Assembly: GCA_017431185.1 (NCBI GenBank)
Contig: JAFRLP010000018.1
Location: 1-17,067, forward strand
Direction: 5' to 3'
Length of the DNA stretch: 17,067 nt
DNA from: Victivallales bacterium
Lineage (GTDB): Bacteria; Verrucomicrobiota; Lentisphaeria; Oligosphaerales; Oligosphaeraceae
Of the stretch, positions 1-8,786 are shown piece by piece; the stretch's first letter is position 1; each line of letters begins with the position of its first letter. The translations under genes were made by a program, and so were the position numbers. The notes beneath the pieces were generated by a model that had not been told where the DNA came from, ran no database searches, and saw nothing but the letters and a program-made list of their open reading frames with translations.

Positions 1-433
1 CGTAGAGTGTGTTGTATGCCGCCAGCAACACTTTGCCCGCTTTGGGGACGGCTGCCAAGTTCGTGTGATTGCAGGAAATGCATTCCGGACTTATTTCGCA
101 GGAACTTCGTAGAGAACCGGTGGCGATGTTCCAGACCTGAAGCCCGTCTGAGGTTACGGCGATGATCTCATCCCCCATTTTCACCGCATCGCAGACCGTT
201 TGGAAATCTTTGCGGTCGTCAAGTGAATATTTACCGTTTTCCAGACGGTAAAGGCAGATGCCACGTTCCCCGACGACGGCCAGACCGCCCTGAAAACGGA
301 TCATGCGCCGTACCATCGTCCCAGGGAGCGGATTCTCCGAGTCGGTACTCCAGTAGGATGCATTTTTCCATTCCGCCGCAGCCGCGGCGGAGACGAAAAT
401 GACCAGGAAAATTGTGAAAAAAAGTTTTCTCAT
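1..433 (-). CDS. Secreted protein of unknown function, 3' end outside window
   Basis: This gene runs off the left edge; 144 codons are visible. The start is ATG at 433, with a strong ribosome site GGGAGGAG at 440-447 six bases upstream. Residues 1-21 form a clear signal peptide (basic MRK, hydrophobic LFFTIFLVIFV, then a run of Ala before EW), so the product is exported. The mature part alternates short beta-like stretches such as GGLAVVGERGICLYRLENG, DEIIAVTSDGLQVWNIATG and AGKVLLAAYNTL, which resemble blades of a WD40/PQQ-like beta-propeller. That fold is my inference from spacing and is not a confirmed domain. It is the third gene of the LacI-pseudopilin operon, starting 35 bases after the pilin stop, so it is probably the effector secreted protein of that module. 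Family not recognised. Confidence 0.8.
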   Translation of the reverse strand, partial: MRKLFFTIFLVIFVSAAAAAEWKNASYWSTDSENPLPGTMVRRMIRFQGGLAVVGERGICLYRLENGKYSLDDRKDFQTVCDAVKMGDEIIAVTSDGLQVWNIATGSLRSSCEISPECISCNHTNLAAVPKAGKVLLAAYNTLY

Positions 434-468
434 TTTGCTCTCCTCCCTTTTGGATGCCGAAAGCCCGC

Positions 469-1149
469 TTATTTGGTCGGATTCCACGGAAGGCCGTATG
501 CACTCAAATTATGATTGACCGCATTGTAGCCGTTCCACGTCTCCGCCGTCAAGTATCCGGCGTGACCGTCGGCGAAAACCATGTTGGCCCGCTTGTTGTG
601 TCGTAGGACGAGAATGCGCCTGTCGAAGGACATGGTGACGTTGTAGGCGGTGATCAGATGGGCATTCTTTTTCGCCCAGTCCCCAATCAGAACGACTCCG
701 GAGGGAGTTTTGACCCTGAGCAGTTTCATCGGTTTTTCTCCTGCTGCCTTCATATAAGTACTGCCGAAAAGCCAGTTCATCCCGTAATTGGTGTCCCAAT
801 AATCCTTTGGTATCTGATCGGTGGAAACGGAGGGGCACGTGAACAGCCTGGGAGGCGCGGTACTCCGCTGATCGTCATCGCCGATGTAGGGGGCGATCAG
901 GTGATGCCAGCGTTTTTTTGCATTGTCGCTTATGCAGTAAAGCAAAGCATTTGGAGGGTAATCCTCGTTGTCGTCGGCGTACATGAGCACGGCATTGCCC
1001 AACTGTTTGAGATTGTTGATGCAGACGATGGCACGCGCCCTCTCCCGCGCCTTGCTCAACGCCGGCAAAAGCATCGCCGCCAGTATCGCGATGATGGCGA
1101 TGACGACCAGCAATTCGATTAAAGTGAAAAATTGCTTTCGTTTTTTCAT
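469..1149 (-). CDS. DUF1559-type pseudopilin (prepilin-type N-terminal methylation domain, H-X9-DG C-terminus)
   Basis: A 226-residue type IV pilin-like protein. Residues 8-12 (FTLIE) give the prepilin peptidase site with the invariant Glu at mature +5, followed by one hydrophobic helix to about residue 30 and the amphipathic [11 protein letters not shown] segment. The residue before the cut is Phe rather than the usual Gly. The C-terminal part holds H-X9-DG ([16 protein letters not shown]), the processing-associated motif of this family. Such proteins sit in the inner membrane before being assembled into type II secretion or pilus-like fibres. Its ATG (1147-1149) overlaps the upstream regulator stop as ATGA, with a GGAG ribosome site about eight bases before it, so translation is probably coupled. 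No assembly ATPase, secretin or peptidase gene is nearby, so it must use machinery encoded elsewhere. The assignment is firm; the exact role is unknown. Confidence 0.93.
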   Translation of the reverse strand: MKKRKQFFTLIELLVVIAIIAILAAMLLPALSKARERARAIVCINNLKQLGNAVLMYADDNEDYPPNALLYCISDNAKKRWHHLIAPYIGDDDQRSTAPPRLFTCPSVSTDQIPKDYWDTNYGMNWLFGSTYMKAAGEKPMKLLRVKTPSGVVLIGDWAKKNAHLITAYNVTMSFDRRILVLRHNKRANMVFADGHAGYLTAETWNGYNAVNHNLSAYGLPWNPTK

Positions 1150-2204
1150 GGGAACTGCTCCGTTTTATGTTGCCATTGAGATTTGAATTTGCCGTGAAAG
1201 ACGGTGGAGAGGTCGAGTTTTATCTGGCAGGGGGCGTTGTCCAGTGCGTGGGTGGAAAGTGCATTGACCATCTCCTGCAAGGGAAAGGCCACCGAGATGA
1301 TGGGATGCGGGCTGAATTGGGTGGTGTAGTCGTAGTTGTGGCCCGCCACCAGAAAATCCTCGCCAAGGCGGTAGCCTTGCTGATGCAGCCAGGCAGCTCC
1401 GCCGTGGGCATAGTCGTCTGACAGGAACATGATGGCACGGACATTCGGGTGCTCGCGCATGACTTTCTGGGCTCCCTCGTAGCCGAACTGGAACATTCGG
1501 GTGCGGTAGTCCTCCTCATCCCAGGTGAGTTCGGGCAGGGGAGTGACAAAGCGTTCCAGCAGTTCCTCCACCGTCGCTTCGGGATAGACCGGGTGGAGGG
1601 CGCCAATGCGCAGGCTATTGAAGGTCACTGGACGACCAGACATTGGGATGGCCAGGCGGTAATTTTCGCCGACGCAGGAGCGAAGGTGACGGATGACCTT
1701 CTTGATTGCATCCTGGGAGTTGGGCATGACATGGCGCGGAATGTAGGTGTCCGTCCCGATGTAGCTCAGGCCATGCTTGTCCAATTCCGCCAGGATCTCC
1801 AGATGTCCCATCGGTGCGCCGATGAAGACGAAATGGGAGGCCCCGCGGGATATCAGCTCGTGCATCCGACCCAGGTTCTCATGCGCGTCCATGGTCAGCG
1901 AGTTGTCGTAGTAGGTGGCGTAGCCCAGGCGGTTGAACGCATCCATCAGGCGGAGGCACAATGTCTGCAAATGCTCCTCCCCGTCAAAACGGCGCATCGC
2001 CGAGACGATGGCCACCGTCGCCGTCCGCTGCTTGCGGAACAGTTTGTAGCCGAAACTGGGGCGGTACCCCAGCTTCTGCGCTATCTCCTCCACGCGGGCG
2101 CGCGTCGCATCCGACACCCGGCTCGTGCCGCGGTTGCTCAGCACCGCCGCAACCGCCTGGAACGAAATCCCCGCCTCGCGCGCTATGTCCTTGATGGTCG
2201 TCAT
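1146..2204 (-). CDS. LacI-family transcriptional regulator
   Basis: A 352-residue one-component regulator of usual LacI length. Residues 1-50 form the helix-turn-helix and hinge ([14 protein letters not shown], then [30 protein letters not shown]). The remainder is a periplasmic-binding-protein-like sensor, with AIVSAMRR at the start of the core, [29 protein letters not shown] and FLVAGHNYD. The ligand is probably a sugar and is not identifiable from sequence. The start at 2204 gives the canonical family N-terminus, although no strong ribosome site precedes it. It is the first gene of a minus-strand operon with the pseudopilin at 469-1149 (4-base overlap) and the secreted protein at 1-433, and probably controls that operon. 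A good sigma-70 promoter lies upstream at 2265-2292. Confidence 0.95.
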   Translation of the reverse strand: MTTIKDIAREAGISFQAVAAVLSNRGTSRVSDATRARVEEIAQKLGYRPSFGYKLFRKQRTATVAIVSAMRRFDGEEHLQTLCLRLMDAFNRLGYATYYDNSLTMDAHENLGRMHELISRGASHFVFIGAPMGHLEILAELDKHGLSYIGTDTYIPRHVMPNSQDAIKKVIRHLRSCVGENYRLAIPMSGRPVTFNSLRIGALHPVYPEATVEELLERFVTPLPELTWDEEDYRTRMFQFGYEGAQKVMREHPNVRAIMFLSDDYAHGGAAWLHQQGYRLGEDFLVAGHNYDYTTQFSPHPIISVAFPLQEMVNALSTHALDNAPCQIKLDLSTVFHGKFKSQWQHKTEQFP

Positions 2205-2264
2205 GCCCAGAAGGTCAGCCGATGGTTTGAAAAAACCGTTAATTGAATTATTCTATCAGTGGTT

Positions 2265-2292
2265 AATATATCCATGTTCAAAGGCAAGTCAA
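2265..2292 (-). promoter_or_regulatory. Sigma-70 promoter for the LacI-pseudopilin operon
   Basis: On the minus strand, -35 TTGACT (2287-2292) and -10 TATATT (2265-2270) are separated by exactly 16 bases. The predicted transcript starts near 2258, about 54 bases before the LacI ATG. Just downstream, at 2240-2250, sits the small perfect inverted repeat TAATT-G-AATTA. Its position is compatible with an operator for autoregulation, but it does not carry the central CG typical of LacI sites. Confidence 0.6.
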
Positions 2293-2354
2293 ATCGGAAA
2301 AAAGATTTTTTTGCCCCTCCGTGAAAAATAGTGTGGCGCACCAGCGACTGATAC

Positions 2355-2439
2355 TGACCGCGCGGAGCGCAGTCTGCCAAACCTGTCTGTGAAACCCGAC
2401 ACGGGTGGCGGGTATGGCAGACCGCGTTCCGCGCGGTCA
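2355..2439. repeat. Long imperfect GC-rich hairpin repeat (member of a dispersed family)
   Basis: Two 25-base arms, 2355-2379 and 2415-2439, are reverse complements except at two positions, both of which can form G-U pairs in RNA. A 35-base loop separates them. The right arm plus two bases (2415-2441) recurs exactly at 15793-15819, and a variant with T changed to C lies at 15581-15601. The surrounding bases 2332-2354 and 2440-2480 look like weaker outer arms (CTGATAC against GTATCAG). The rest of the 338-base gap 2205-2542 holds the LacI promoter and nothing else I can recognise. It could act as a bidirectional transcription barrier downstream of the metallo-hydrolase gene or be a REP/MITE-like element. 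Confidence 0.7.
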
Positions 2440-2542
2440 TGCAGCGTCTGGCCTGTATCAGACGATGAGGCATTGCAAATCGTGTGGCACTGGCCGGAAA
2501 ACGTGGTTAGGAGGCGGTGTTTACGGCTCCTTTTTTGCGCGG

Positions 2543-3337
2543 CTACAGGGCCGCTACCATGCCGTCGCGGGCGATTTCGACGGGGTAGGGAAGGGCGGCG
2601 GCCAACTGGGTCAGTTTGTGCTCGTTGCCGTCCGTCCAGTGAGGGCTGACATGGTTGAAGATGAGTCGTCGGAGAGGGGCGCGGGCCAGCACGGCCATCG
2701 CGTCGGCGAGGTCCCAGTAGAAATGGGTGGACTCGCAGACGCAGACGTCGCAGGAACGGTCGCCGGGGCGGACGGGGAAATCCTCAAGTTTCTCCAGGAG
2801 GTCACCTGTGTGGACAATCCGCAGGTTGTCGGCCTCGATGAAGAATGCCTGCGCACGTGCGTTGTGCCGCCAGAGGTGGCGTCCATTGATGGAGGATATT
2901 TTCACAGTGTCGGGGCCGCCCTCCGGCACAATCCGGTTGTTCCGCAGGAAGACGGTCTGCCCCTGGGGTGGGAAGACCGCCAGCGTGATGTTGTCAAGGG
3001 GAGTTTCGGAATAGGTGGCCTTTCTCCAGGCGAGGAAGGGCGGGATGTTGCGCTCCTCGGGGAAGAGCACCGTGGGGCTGACCCCCTCCACCGGATACTT
3101 GCCCATCTGGTAGGTCAACTGGAACAGTCCGTTGACGTGGTCAAGGTGGAAATGGGTGATGGCGACGGCCCCGATGCAGCCGGGTGCGATTCCTTGGCGG
3201 ATAAGCAGGGCGGACACTGGTTCCCCTGCGTCGATGAGCAGCCGATTCTCCCCGAAGGTGTATAGTGTGCTGGAGCAGAATCTAGTCCTGGAGGGTTCTC
3301 CGTGGCTTGTCCCAAGGAAGCAGACGGACTTGTTCAT
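2543..3337 (-). CDS. Metallo-beta-lactamase-fold metal-dependent hydrolase
   Basis: I chose ATG at 3337 (264 residues), since an upstream in-frame ATG at 3415 lies inside repeat-derived sequence and adds a tail without family character. An AAAGG-like ribosome site sits about eight bases before it. The protein opens with CFLGTSHGEPSRTRFCSS, typical of the RNase Z/PhnP-like branch. It carries the metal-binding motif T-H-F-H-L-D-H (H62, H64, D66, H67), the later VHTGD, and a C-terminal FNHVSP histidine. Catalytic core residues are therefore intact. The fold covers phosphodiesterases, lactonases and others, so the substrate is open. It has no signal peptide and is probably cytoplasmic. It lies after the two glycosidases on the same strand, separated from them by the 161-bp inverted-repeat element, and may be the last gene of that operon. 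Confidence 0.85.
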   Translation of the reverse strand: MNKSVCFLGTSHGEPSRTRFCSSTLYTFGENRLLIDAGEPVSALLIRQGIAPGCIGAVAITHFHLDHVNGLFQLTYQMGKYPVEGVSPTVLFPEERNIPPFLAWRKATYSETPLDNITLAVFPPQGQTVFLRNNRIVPEGGPDTVKISSINGRHLWRHNARAQAFFIEADNLRIVHTGDLLEKLEDFPVRPGDRSCDVCVCESTHFYWDLADAMAVLARAPLRRLIFNHVSPHWTDGNEHKLTQLAAALPYPVEIARDGMVAAL

Positions 3338-3373
3338 GTTGGCCTTTGGCGTGTGGTGGGTGGTTCGATTGAC

Positions 3374-3395
3374 TCTGAAGGCAATTGCCTTTAGA
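3374..3395. repeat. 22-bp palindrome beside the MITE-like element
   Basis: The core AAGGCAATTGCCTT (3378-3391) is a perfect palindrome and extends to 22 bases with one mismatched pair. The half GCAATTGCC also appears at the far end of the adjacent 161-bp element (3540-3548), so the palindrome is probably part of its terminal structure or its target. Confidence 0.45.
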
Positions 3396-3552
3396 GGTAG
3401 TTGCAAAACTCTCATCCCAACTGGCCTTCACTCACGGCGCGGCGCGATGGCTTCATCGCTCAAACTCGGCGTGGTCACTACGCCTCGTTTTCGCTCTTCG
3501 CCCTCGCTTGCGGCGTCTTGGCGGTTGGGCGGTAGTTTTGCAATTGCCTCTA
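3392..3552. mobile_element. MITE-like element, 161 bp with 19-bp terminal inverted repeats
   Basis: The left end 3392-3410 and the right end 3534-3552 are inverted copies matching at 17 of 19 bases (TAGAGGTAGTTGCAAAACT and its partner). The similarity continues weakly inward through a shared CCCAAC. It contains no convincing gene. Its right end supplies the TAG stop codon (3550-3552) of the GH106-like gene, and its left end abuts the region before the metallo-hydrolase gene. The size, termini and lack of coding match a non-autonomous transposable element, although no clear target duplication is visible. Confidence 0.55.
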
Positions 3553-6500
3553 TAATATGACAGGGCTTGCCAGAATTCCAAGCGGGACAAGCTGATATTC
3601 CCTGGAGAACAGGTCATCCGCCCTCATCCATGCGTCCGGAGAGATGGAGGAGCGTCCGAGTTGATGGAACGCGCCGAAGCAGTTGTATCGATGTCCGTGG
3701 AGGGTGATGTCCAGGCGATGCTCGCCGTCCGGCAGTTCTCCGAGGCAGAGCCGGAAGGGGGGGAAGGCGACCGCTCGCTGGGGTGCGCCGTCCACGGACA
3801 CCGTGATGAGCGTGCCCCTGAAGGAGGTCTGCGGGCATCTCTGGTAGGCCATCGGCATGTCCGCGCTGTGTGCCAGGCCGCTGGACCTGACGGGGAAGAG
3901 CAGCCAGGCACATTCCGTGCGCTCCAGGCGGAACCTTGTGTGGTAGGTGACGTTTCCGCCGTAGAAGGGAAGCCCCTGCGTTGTCCAGTCCCCCCAATGG
4001 AGGGTGTCGCCGGTGTAGGCGAGACTCGGTTCCGTGCCCTCCAGCCGCACATCGAACTCTCCGAGGAGGAAGACACGCTCCAGGCTGGAGAAACGCCCGA
4101 ATGGGCGCCTTGCGGTGAGCGTGTGCAATCCAGGCGGAAGCGGCGGCAGGGGGGTGGTGCGCAGGGCTGTGTCCGCCCAGAATCCGGTATCCTGGAAGGC
4201 GAGGGGAGTTCCGTCCAGAAGAGGTCCGGCGTGTCCGTGCGCTCCATGGCGAGGCGCAGGTCGGCGAAGGGGTGTTCGCAGAGGAAGTGGAAGGCGCACT
4301 CGACCTGGGCTGTCCGGGAGTCCGCCGGCATGGCGTAGGGCTGCCAGGAACGAGCCTTGACAGGCGGAAGGGAGAGTTCCTTCCGCAGCAGGGCATTTGC
4401 CCTGTGGATTTCCTCCCGTGGCCTCCACTGCCCGCCGTTGACCCGCCATCTGGCGAAGTCCAGCACCAGCACATTCGGCTCGCTTCGGGTGATGGGCATC
4501 CGTCCGTCGGGAAGGAGCGTGGCAGCCCCCTGGGTCTGCAGCGCGTGGACGGGGAAGGCGGAGCCGCAGGAGGATTTTGCGGGGCGGAGCCGCAGCAGGA
4601 GGTGCCCGCCAGGCTCAAAGCGGAAATCGAACCTGGTGCAGCCATGCGCGACCGTTGCCGCGCGCAGACCGGCTGCGCCGGTGGTGGGGGCGAGTTCCTC
4701 CAGTTGCCACTCTCCATCCAGGCAAACGTCTCCGCAGAAGGCATCCCCCTGACGTTGTGTGTTGCAGAGGAAAAGAAGCCTGGCGTCTCCCACTTGACGC
4801 AGCTGGCAGAGCAGACTTTCTGCAGGGAGGGCGGTCTCCTTGTCCCTTACGCGAACCGGACGGTCAAGCATCTCCAGGACGCGGCTGTCGAATGGGATGC
4901 ACTGCGAAAGGGCTGCAAGCCTGGCGGGCAGGGGCGACGGCACGGCTTCGCATCGTTCCGGCGGGCGGCCCAGAAAGACCAGCCGTCCGCCTGAAGCATG
5001 GAAGGCTTCGAGGATTTCCAGGGTCGTGGCGCGCATGGTGAGCGTGGGCGGCACCAGAATCGTGCGGTAGCGCATGGCGCCGACCTGAAGCCACCCCTTC
5101 CCGACAGTGGTCTTCTGTGATGGAAGGAGCGCCTCGCTCAGGAAATCGAAGTCCACGAGGCCTCGGCAAAGCCAGCGCACCAGCGCCTGGAACTGCTCCT
5201 CCGCCTGGCTCTGGCGTACACCCGATGTGTCCGTCGGCCCGCGGAGCAGCCAGAAGGACTCCACGGGATGGAGCACGCCCGTGTCGCATACGGGGCTTCC
5301 ACTGCGCAGTGCGCCGTTCAGGCGGGCGAAATAGTCCGCCAGGACGGGGTATTCCGCAGACCAGGGGGACTGCTCGCCGATGGATGCTGGGTAGTCGCGC
5401 TTCGCCTCCCCCTCCATGCAGTACCATGCCAGGTGTGGTACCCGCAGGGTGACCCCGAGCGCTGCCTGCCAGTCCCCGTGCGCCTTATGTGCGCAGAAGG
5501 GGAAATCCCAGTCGGTGGCGCCGGAGAGTTCGCTGAGCGTGTCGGCGCGTCCATCCTGCCTGGCCACGCTGATGGCCTGCTTGACGGTGGAGAGTTCCAT
5601 TCCATCCCCCAGCATATCGACTCCGGGAATGTCCATGAAATGGTAATGCAGCATGCATTCGCCCATGTAGCCGCTCTGGCTGCGCAGGGAGTGCTCTCCC
5701 ATCAAGTGCCCTGCCAGGGCAAGGTGGTGGGCCTGGCACCACTCGGACATGGGGCGAAAATAGGAGTCGGCCAGCAGGTCGGTGAGCAGCCGCAGGTAGC
5801 GGTATCGGGCGGCGGAGAGGCGTCCATCCGGCCAGTCCCAGAGGATTTCGGGGAATTCCTCCCAGAAGTCCTTGCCATAGGCCTGGCGGTGGCGTGTCTC
5901 CAGTTCGGCGGTGTAGGGAAGGTGCGTGCCCGAAAGGTCCAGCGCGTGGACGGGGAGGTCGTGGTAGCGCATCTGCGGCTCATCCGTGAATATGCCCGGT
6001 ATGGTCTTCCCGAATTCATCCCCGACGCAGGCGGCGTATCTCTCGTGGGTCGCCTCCAGGAAGGCGCGGGTGGCCTTGGCGTTCAGCACGTCGATGTAGC
6101 CGCCGCCGTTGAACCACTCCTCCGTCGGGAAGAGGCGACGATGGCAGACGAGCCGCCGGAAGCCCTGCTCCGCTCCTCTCCCCTGGGCAGATTCCTTCTC
6201 GCGGCGGTATTCCAGCAGATGCCCCTGCACGTCCAGCCGCACCAGGTAGGCGGCGAGCGTCCCGCCATCCTCTCCCCAGGCTGGCGACGCATCGTCCAGA
6301 ACGGGCACGATGCAGACTCCGCGGAGCGCGGCGTCGCGCCCCAGTGCGCCGCCGGCGGAGCCGGATGGCCATCGGTCTTCGTCATAGAGCCAGGCATGGA
6401 GGCCCTGGCGCCTCGCCTCGTCCACGGAGAGCCGGACGGCTGCCATGAACTCCTGTCCCAGGTAGGGGGTCTTCAGCCCACTGCGGGGATGCATGAAGAA

Positions 6501-6635
6501 GCCTCCCATGCCCATTCGGCGGAAACATCCGATTTGCCTGAGCAGGACGGATGGCACCAGTGTGCCGTTCCAGACCCAGAAGGGAAGGTCGCGGGAGCCG
6601 GCGGGGGGAGTCTGGATGTCCAATCTCTTGCTCAT
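3550..6635 (-). CDS. GH106-like glycoside hydrolase (alpha-L-rhamnosidase-related), interrupted by a -1 frameshift near 4218
   Basis: Read as complement(4218..6635) joined to complement(3550..4218), this gives about 1028 residues, normal for the family. The N-terminal part shows FWVWNGTLVP, GGFFMHPRSGLKTPYLGQEF and LYDEDRWPSG (Y84-D85-E86-D87), then FTDEP (216-220, a likely acid/base region) and SELSGATDWDF (Glu369), followed by GDWQAALGV and KRDYPASIGEQSPW. After residue 806 (DLF) the frame must slip back one base to continue LDGTPLAFQDTGFW and the beta-sandwich ending YGGNVTYHTRF, NCFGAFHQLG and LGILASPVIL. Without the shift, the tail becomes Ser/Pro/Arg-rich nonsense to 3624. The ATG at 6635 overlaps the upstream glycosidase stop as ATGA. 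No signal peptide is present. GH106 assignment is by motif recall; related uncharacterised families are possible. Confidence 0.8.
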
Positions 6636-8065
6636 GGCGTCCATCCCATGTCCTTGCGGAGTTCCGCCAAATCGCCGAGCAGGAAAGTCCTGGTCGCATA
6701 GGCCTCCATCGGGAAGGCGAAGGTGTCGGCGTGGCGGGCGACGACCTCCCCTGTGTACAAGTCCACGACATCGGCCTTGGCCGGAAGGCGGATGGTCTTC
6801 TCCCCACCCGTCCTGCTGTGGAGCGTCAACGTGCCACAGCCTGCGAACAGCGTGTCGCCAGGCTCCGTGAAAAGATGCACTCCCGAGTCGGACGCGATGG
6901 CCGCGACGAGTCCGGACGGAAGAACGTTGGAGCCGCAGAACCATGTCTTTCCGCCCGCAGGCCCCAGTGGCTTCACGGCGACGGCCGCCTGTTCGGTGTC
7001 CGCATAGACTCCCAGGTCGCTGGCCTGGAGGTCGTCAACGGCGAACCTCGGTTCCATCGCATGGTCGGTTCCGAAACGGCTTTCCCCCGCCCGCCTGGCG
7101 ACCTCCAGCCGGAAATCCCTGAATTCGACGAGCAGCGGCCCGGCGGATGTCCGCTTGACTTTCATTCCCGCGACGTCGGAGTCCCCGGAACCGATGAACC
7201 CCGCCCCGTAGGCGACCAGGATGCTTTGCCCCGCCCTGCGGATGGCCTCCACTGCGGTCTCCAGCCGCCGTGATTGCGCAAAGGCGTCCAGGAAGATGAA
7301 CAGTCTGTATTGGGAGGCGCATTGCGGCACGTCCTCCAGCAGGAGGTAGTCCACGGGCGCGCCGCATTGGTTGAGCGCGATGCGCTGGAAGTAGATGAGT
7401 TCCCCGACCAGCGCGTCGGCCATCCGAGGTCTCCGCCTGAGCCGTCCATCATGCGAATAGTAGTCGCTGGTGCGGTGCGGAGTGGGATGTTTTACGGCGC
7501 GTGGATGCAGGAATTTCCGGGAACCCTCGTCGATGACAACGGCGATTTCCGCTGTCCGCCTGAGGTCTTTTCCGAAGATTCGCTGGCCCGCTCTGGCGAC
7601 AGTTCGCAGGTCGTCGGCGATTTCGGCGGAGCCGAAGGCGTGGCCAGTCTCGATGGGGAAGAGCCAGACCAGGGTCTTCTGCGCCAGGGCCATGCCCCAG
7701 TTTCGGCGCAAGACGGCCTGCGTCTGTCCTGGATTGAGCGTCTGGTAGAAGTCGGCGTCGCGGTCGAGATGGGTGCGCGTGTCATCCTCCAGCACGGAGA
7801 GTTTCCGTCTGCGGTGTACGGATGCGAATGCCTTCATGTCGCTTCCTGGTGCGCTGCCAATCTGTCTCACGCCGTAGGATGGGGGCGAGAGCAGCCAGTC
7901 GATGTCCTGGGAGGCCGTGAGCCGCGCAAGAGCGTTGTGCCCTGCGGAATTCAGGGAGAAGTCCTTGTTCGCATACTCGAAGGCGTATCCGTAGTAGGCC
8001 GCGACGAGTTTTCGGAGCCGGGTGGCCGCCTTTACGGCTGCCGCCAGTTCCAGGATGCAGTCCAT
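6632..8065 (-). CDS. N-terminally truncated GH42-like (beta-galactosidase-like) glycoside hydrolase
   Basis: The 477-residue product from ATG 8065 begins in mid-domain. [26 protein letters not shown] and [15 protein letters not shown] correspond to the later strands of a GH42/GH-A type barrel, and [12 protein letters not shown] to its end. Next come [41 protein letters not shown] and [10 protein letters not shown], typical of the trimerisation-like middle domain, and a C-terminal beta domain ([10 protein letters not shown]). The roughly 350-450 residues that should hold the first half of the barrel and the acid/base are missing, so activity is unlikely. Upstream DNA in this frame is out-of-frame pseudopilin sequence, which makes 8060-8066 a fusion junction. 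GAGGG eight bases before ATG 8065 could allow translation by chance. The stop overlaps the GH106-like start as ATGA. Confidence 0.65.
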   Translation of the reverse strand: MDCILELAAAVKAATRLRKLVAAYYGYAFEYANKDFSLNSAGHNALARLTASQDIDWLLSPPSYGVRQIGSAPGSDMKAFASVHRRRKLSVLEDDTRTHLDRDADFYQTLNPGQTQAVLRRNWGMALAQKTLVWLFPIETGHAFGSAEIADDLRTVARAGQRIFGKDLRRTAEIAVVIDEGSRKFLHPRAVKHPTPHRTSDYYSHDGRLRRRPRMADALVGELIYFQRIALNQCGAPVDYLLLEDVPQCASQYRLFIFLDAFAQSRRLETAVEAIRRAGQSILVAYGAGFIGSGDSDVAGMKVKRTSAGPLLVEFRDFRLEVARRAGESRFGTDHAMEPRFAVDDLQASDLGVYADTEQAAVAVKPLGPAGGKTWFCGSNVLPSGLVAAIASDSGVHLFTEPGDTLFAGCGTLTLHSRTGGEKTIRLPAKADVVDLYTGEVVARHADTFAFPMEAYATRTFLLGDLAELRKDMGWTP

Positions 8066-8653
8066 ACCAGGAACCCTCGTAGCCGGTGACCTTGTTGTAG
8101 CAGTCCATGACCAGGGCCAGTTCGGATGGCTGGATGCTGGGCGACGTGCCGGTGTCCTGGTTGTCCTTGGTGGGATACAGCAGCGCGCCCTTGTACCCTC
8201 TGGTGACGGCGCCGCCGTCCAGCCTCCAATGGCCGGGGGGCTGCACCCTCCACATTCCGTAGCCGGCATTGCTGTTCATGAACTGCGCACCCTTCGCCGT
8301 GTCGCCGGTCACGCCCAGGGGAGTTGACGGACAGGCCATGTGCCCGCCGTTGCCGGAAACAGGTGCCTCCAGCAACTTCGTCACATAGAGGAAATATTTC
8401 CATTTGTTCGTCGTGCCTCCCCCCGCCGTTTGCCACCGTCGTGTCCAGGACAGGCGGTGTCCAGCCGTCGTGGTCATCCATGTACATCCGCATCGCCAGA
8501 CCTATCTGCTTCAGATTGCCGACGCAGGAGATGGCACGGGCCTTCTCGCGGGCTTTCGCCAACGCCGGCAGCAGCATCGCGGCGAGTATCGCGATGATGG
8601 CGATGACGACAAGCAATTCAATTAGCGTAAAAAGGATTGTTTCTGCTATGCAT
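8066..8653 (-). pseudogene. Broken DUF1559-type pseudopilin gene (two homopolymer frameshifts, 3' end lost)
   Basis: The best start is ATG at 8653, with AGGAG at 8660-8664 six bases upstream, but it reaches a stop after 11 codons. Removing one base from the A5 tract at 8629-8633 restores [16 protein letters not shown], a proper pilin leader. The next frame runs through [29 protein letters not shown] to the C6 tract at 8419-8424, where removing one more base restores [45 protein letters not shown] and [11 protein letters not shown]. At about 8063 the pilin stops and the glycosidase remnant begins, so the H-X9-DG end is missing. A GTG at 8688 gives an open frame with an overlong leader but no ribosome site. 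It was probably the first gene of the operon, divergent from the AraC regulator. Confidence 0.75.
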
Positions 8654-8756
8654 TTTCTGCTCCTTTTATTAGTTGAAATTGTAAACACACGAACCCTGCC
8701 CTGTGGCGGGAGGCATGTCGCCGACCATCTGGGCGCAAGGTGGCAATTTTTGCATA

Positions 8757-8785
8757 ATTATACTAAAAATTCGACTGGAATACCT
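8757..8785 (-). promoter_or_regulatory. Possible promoter for the broken pilin-glycosidase operon
   Basis: The minus strand carries a perfect -10 TATAAT at 8757-8762, but the hexamer 17 bases upstream (AGGTAT, 8780-8785) is a poor -35, as expected for an activator-dependent promoter. The predicted leader is about 97 bases. The divergent AraC-family gene would be the natural activator. Confidence 0.4.
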
Positions 8786-8786
8786 T

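Noticed and set aside
1449..2246. Plus-strand open frame opposite the LacI gene
   Set aside because: Shadow caused by high GC at third positions; the LacI protein is complete on the minus strand.
3551..3556. TATAAT as a plus-strand promoter at the end of the MITE-like element
   Set aside because: No acceptable -35 at 15-19 bases, and no plus-strand gene follows for over 5 kb.
4205..4230. Programmed -1 ribosomal frameshift in the GH106-like gene
   Set aside because: No X-XXY-YYZ slippery site and no obvious downstream stem. A one-base deletion or error is simpler.
5268..6701. Long plus-strand open frame opposite the GH106-like gene
   Set aside because: Antisense shadow. The minus strand encodes recognisable motifs (LYDEDRWPSG, FTDEP), while this reading matches nothing and lacks a ribosome site.
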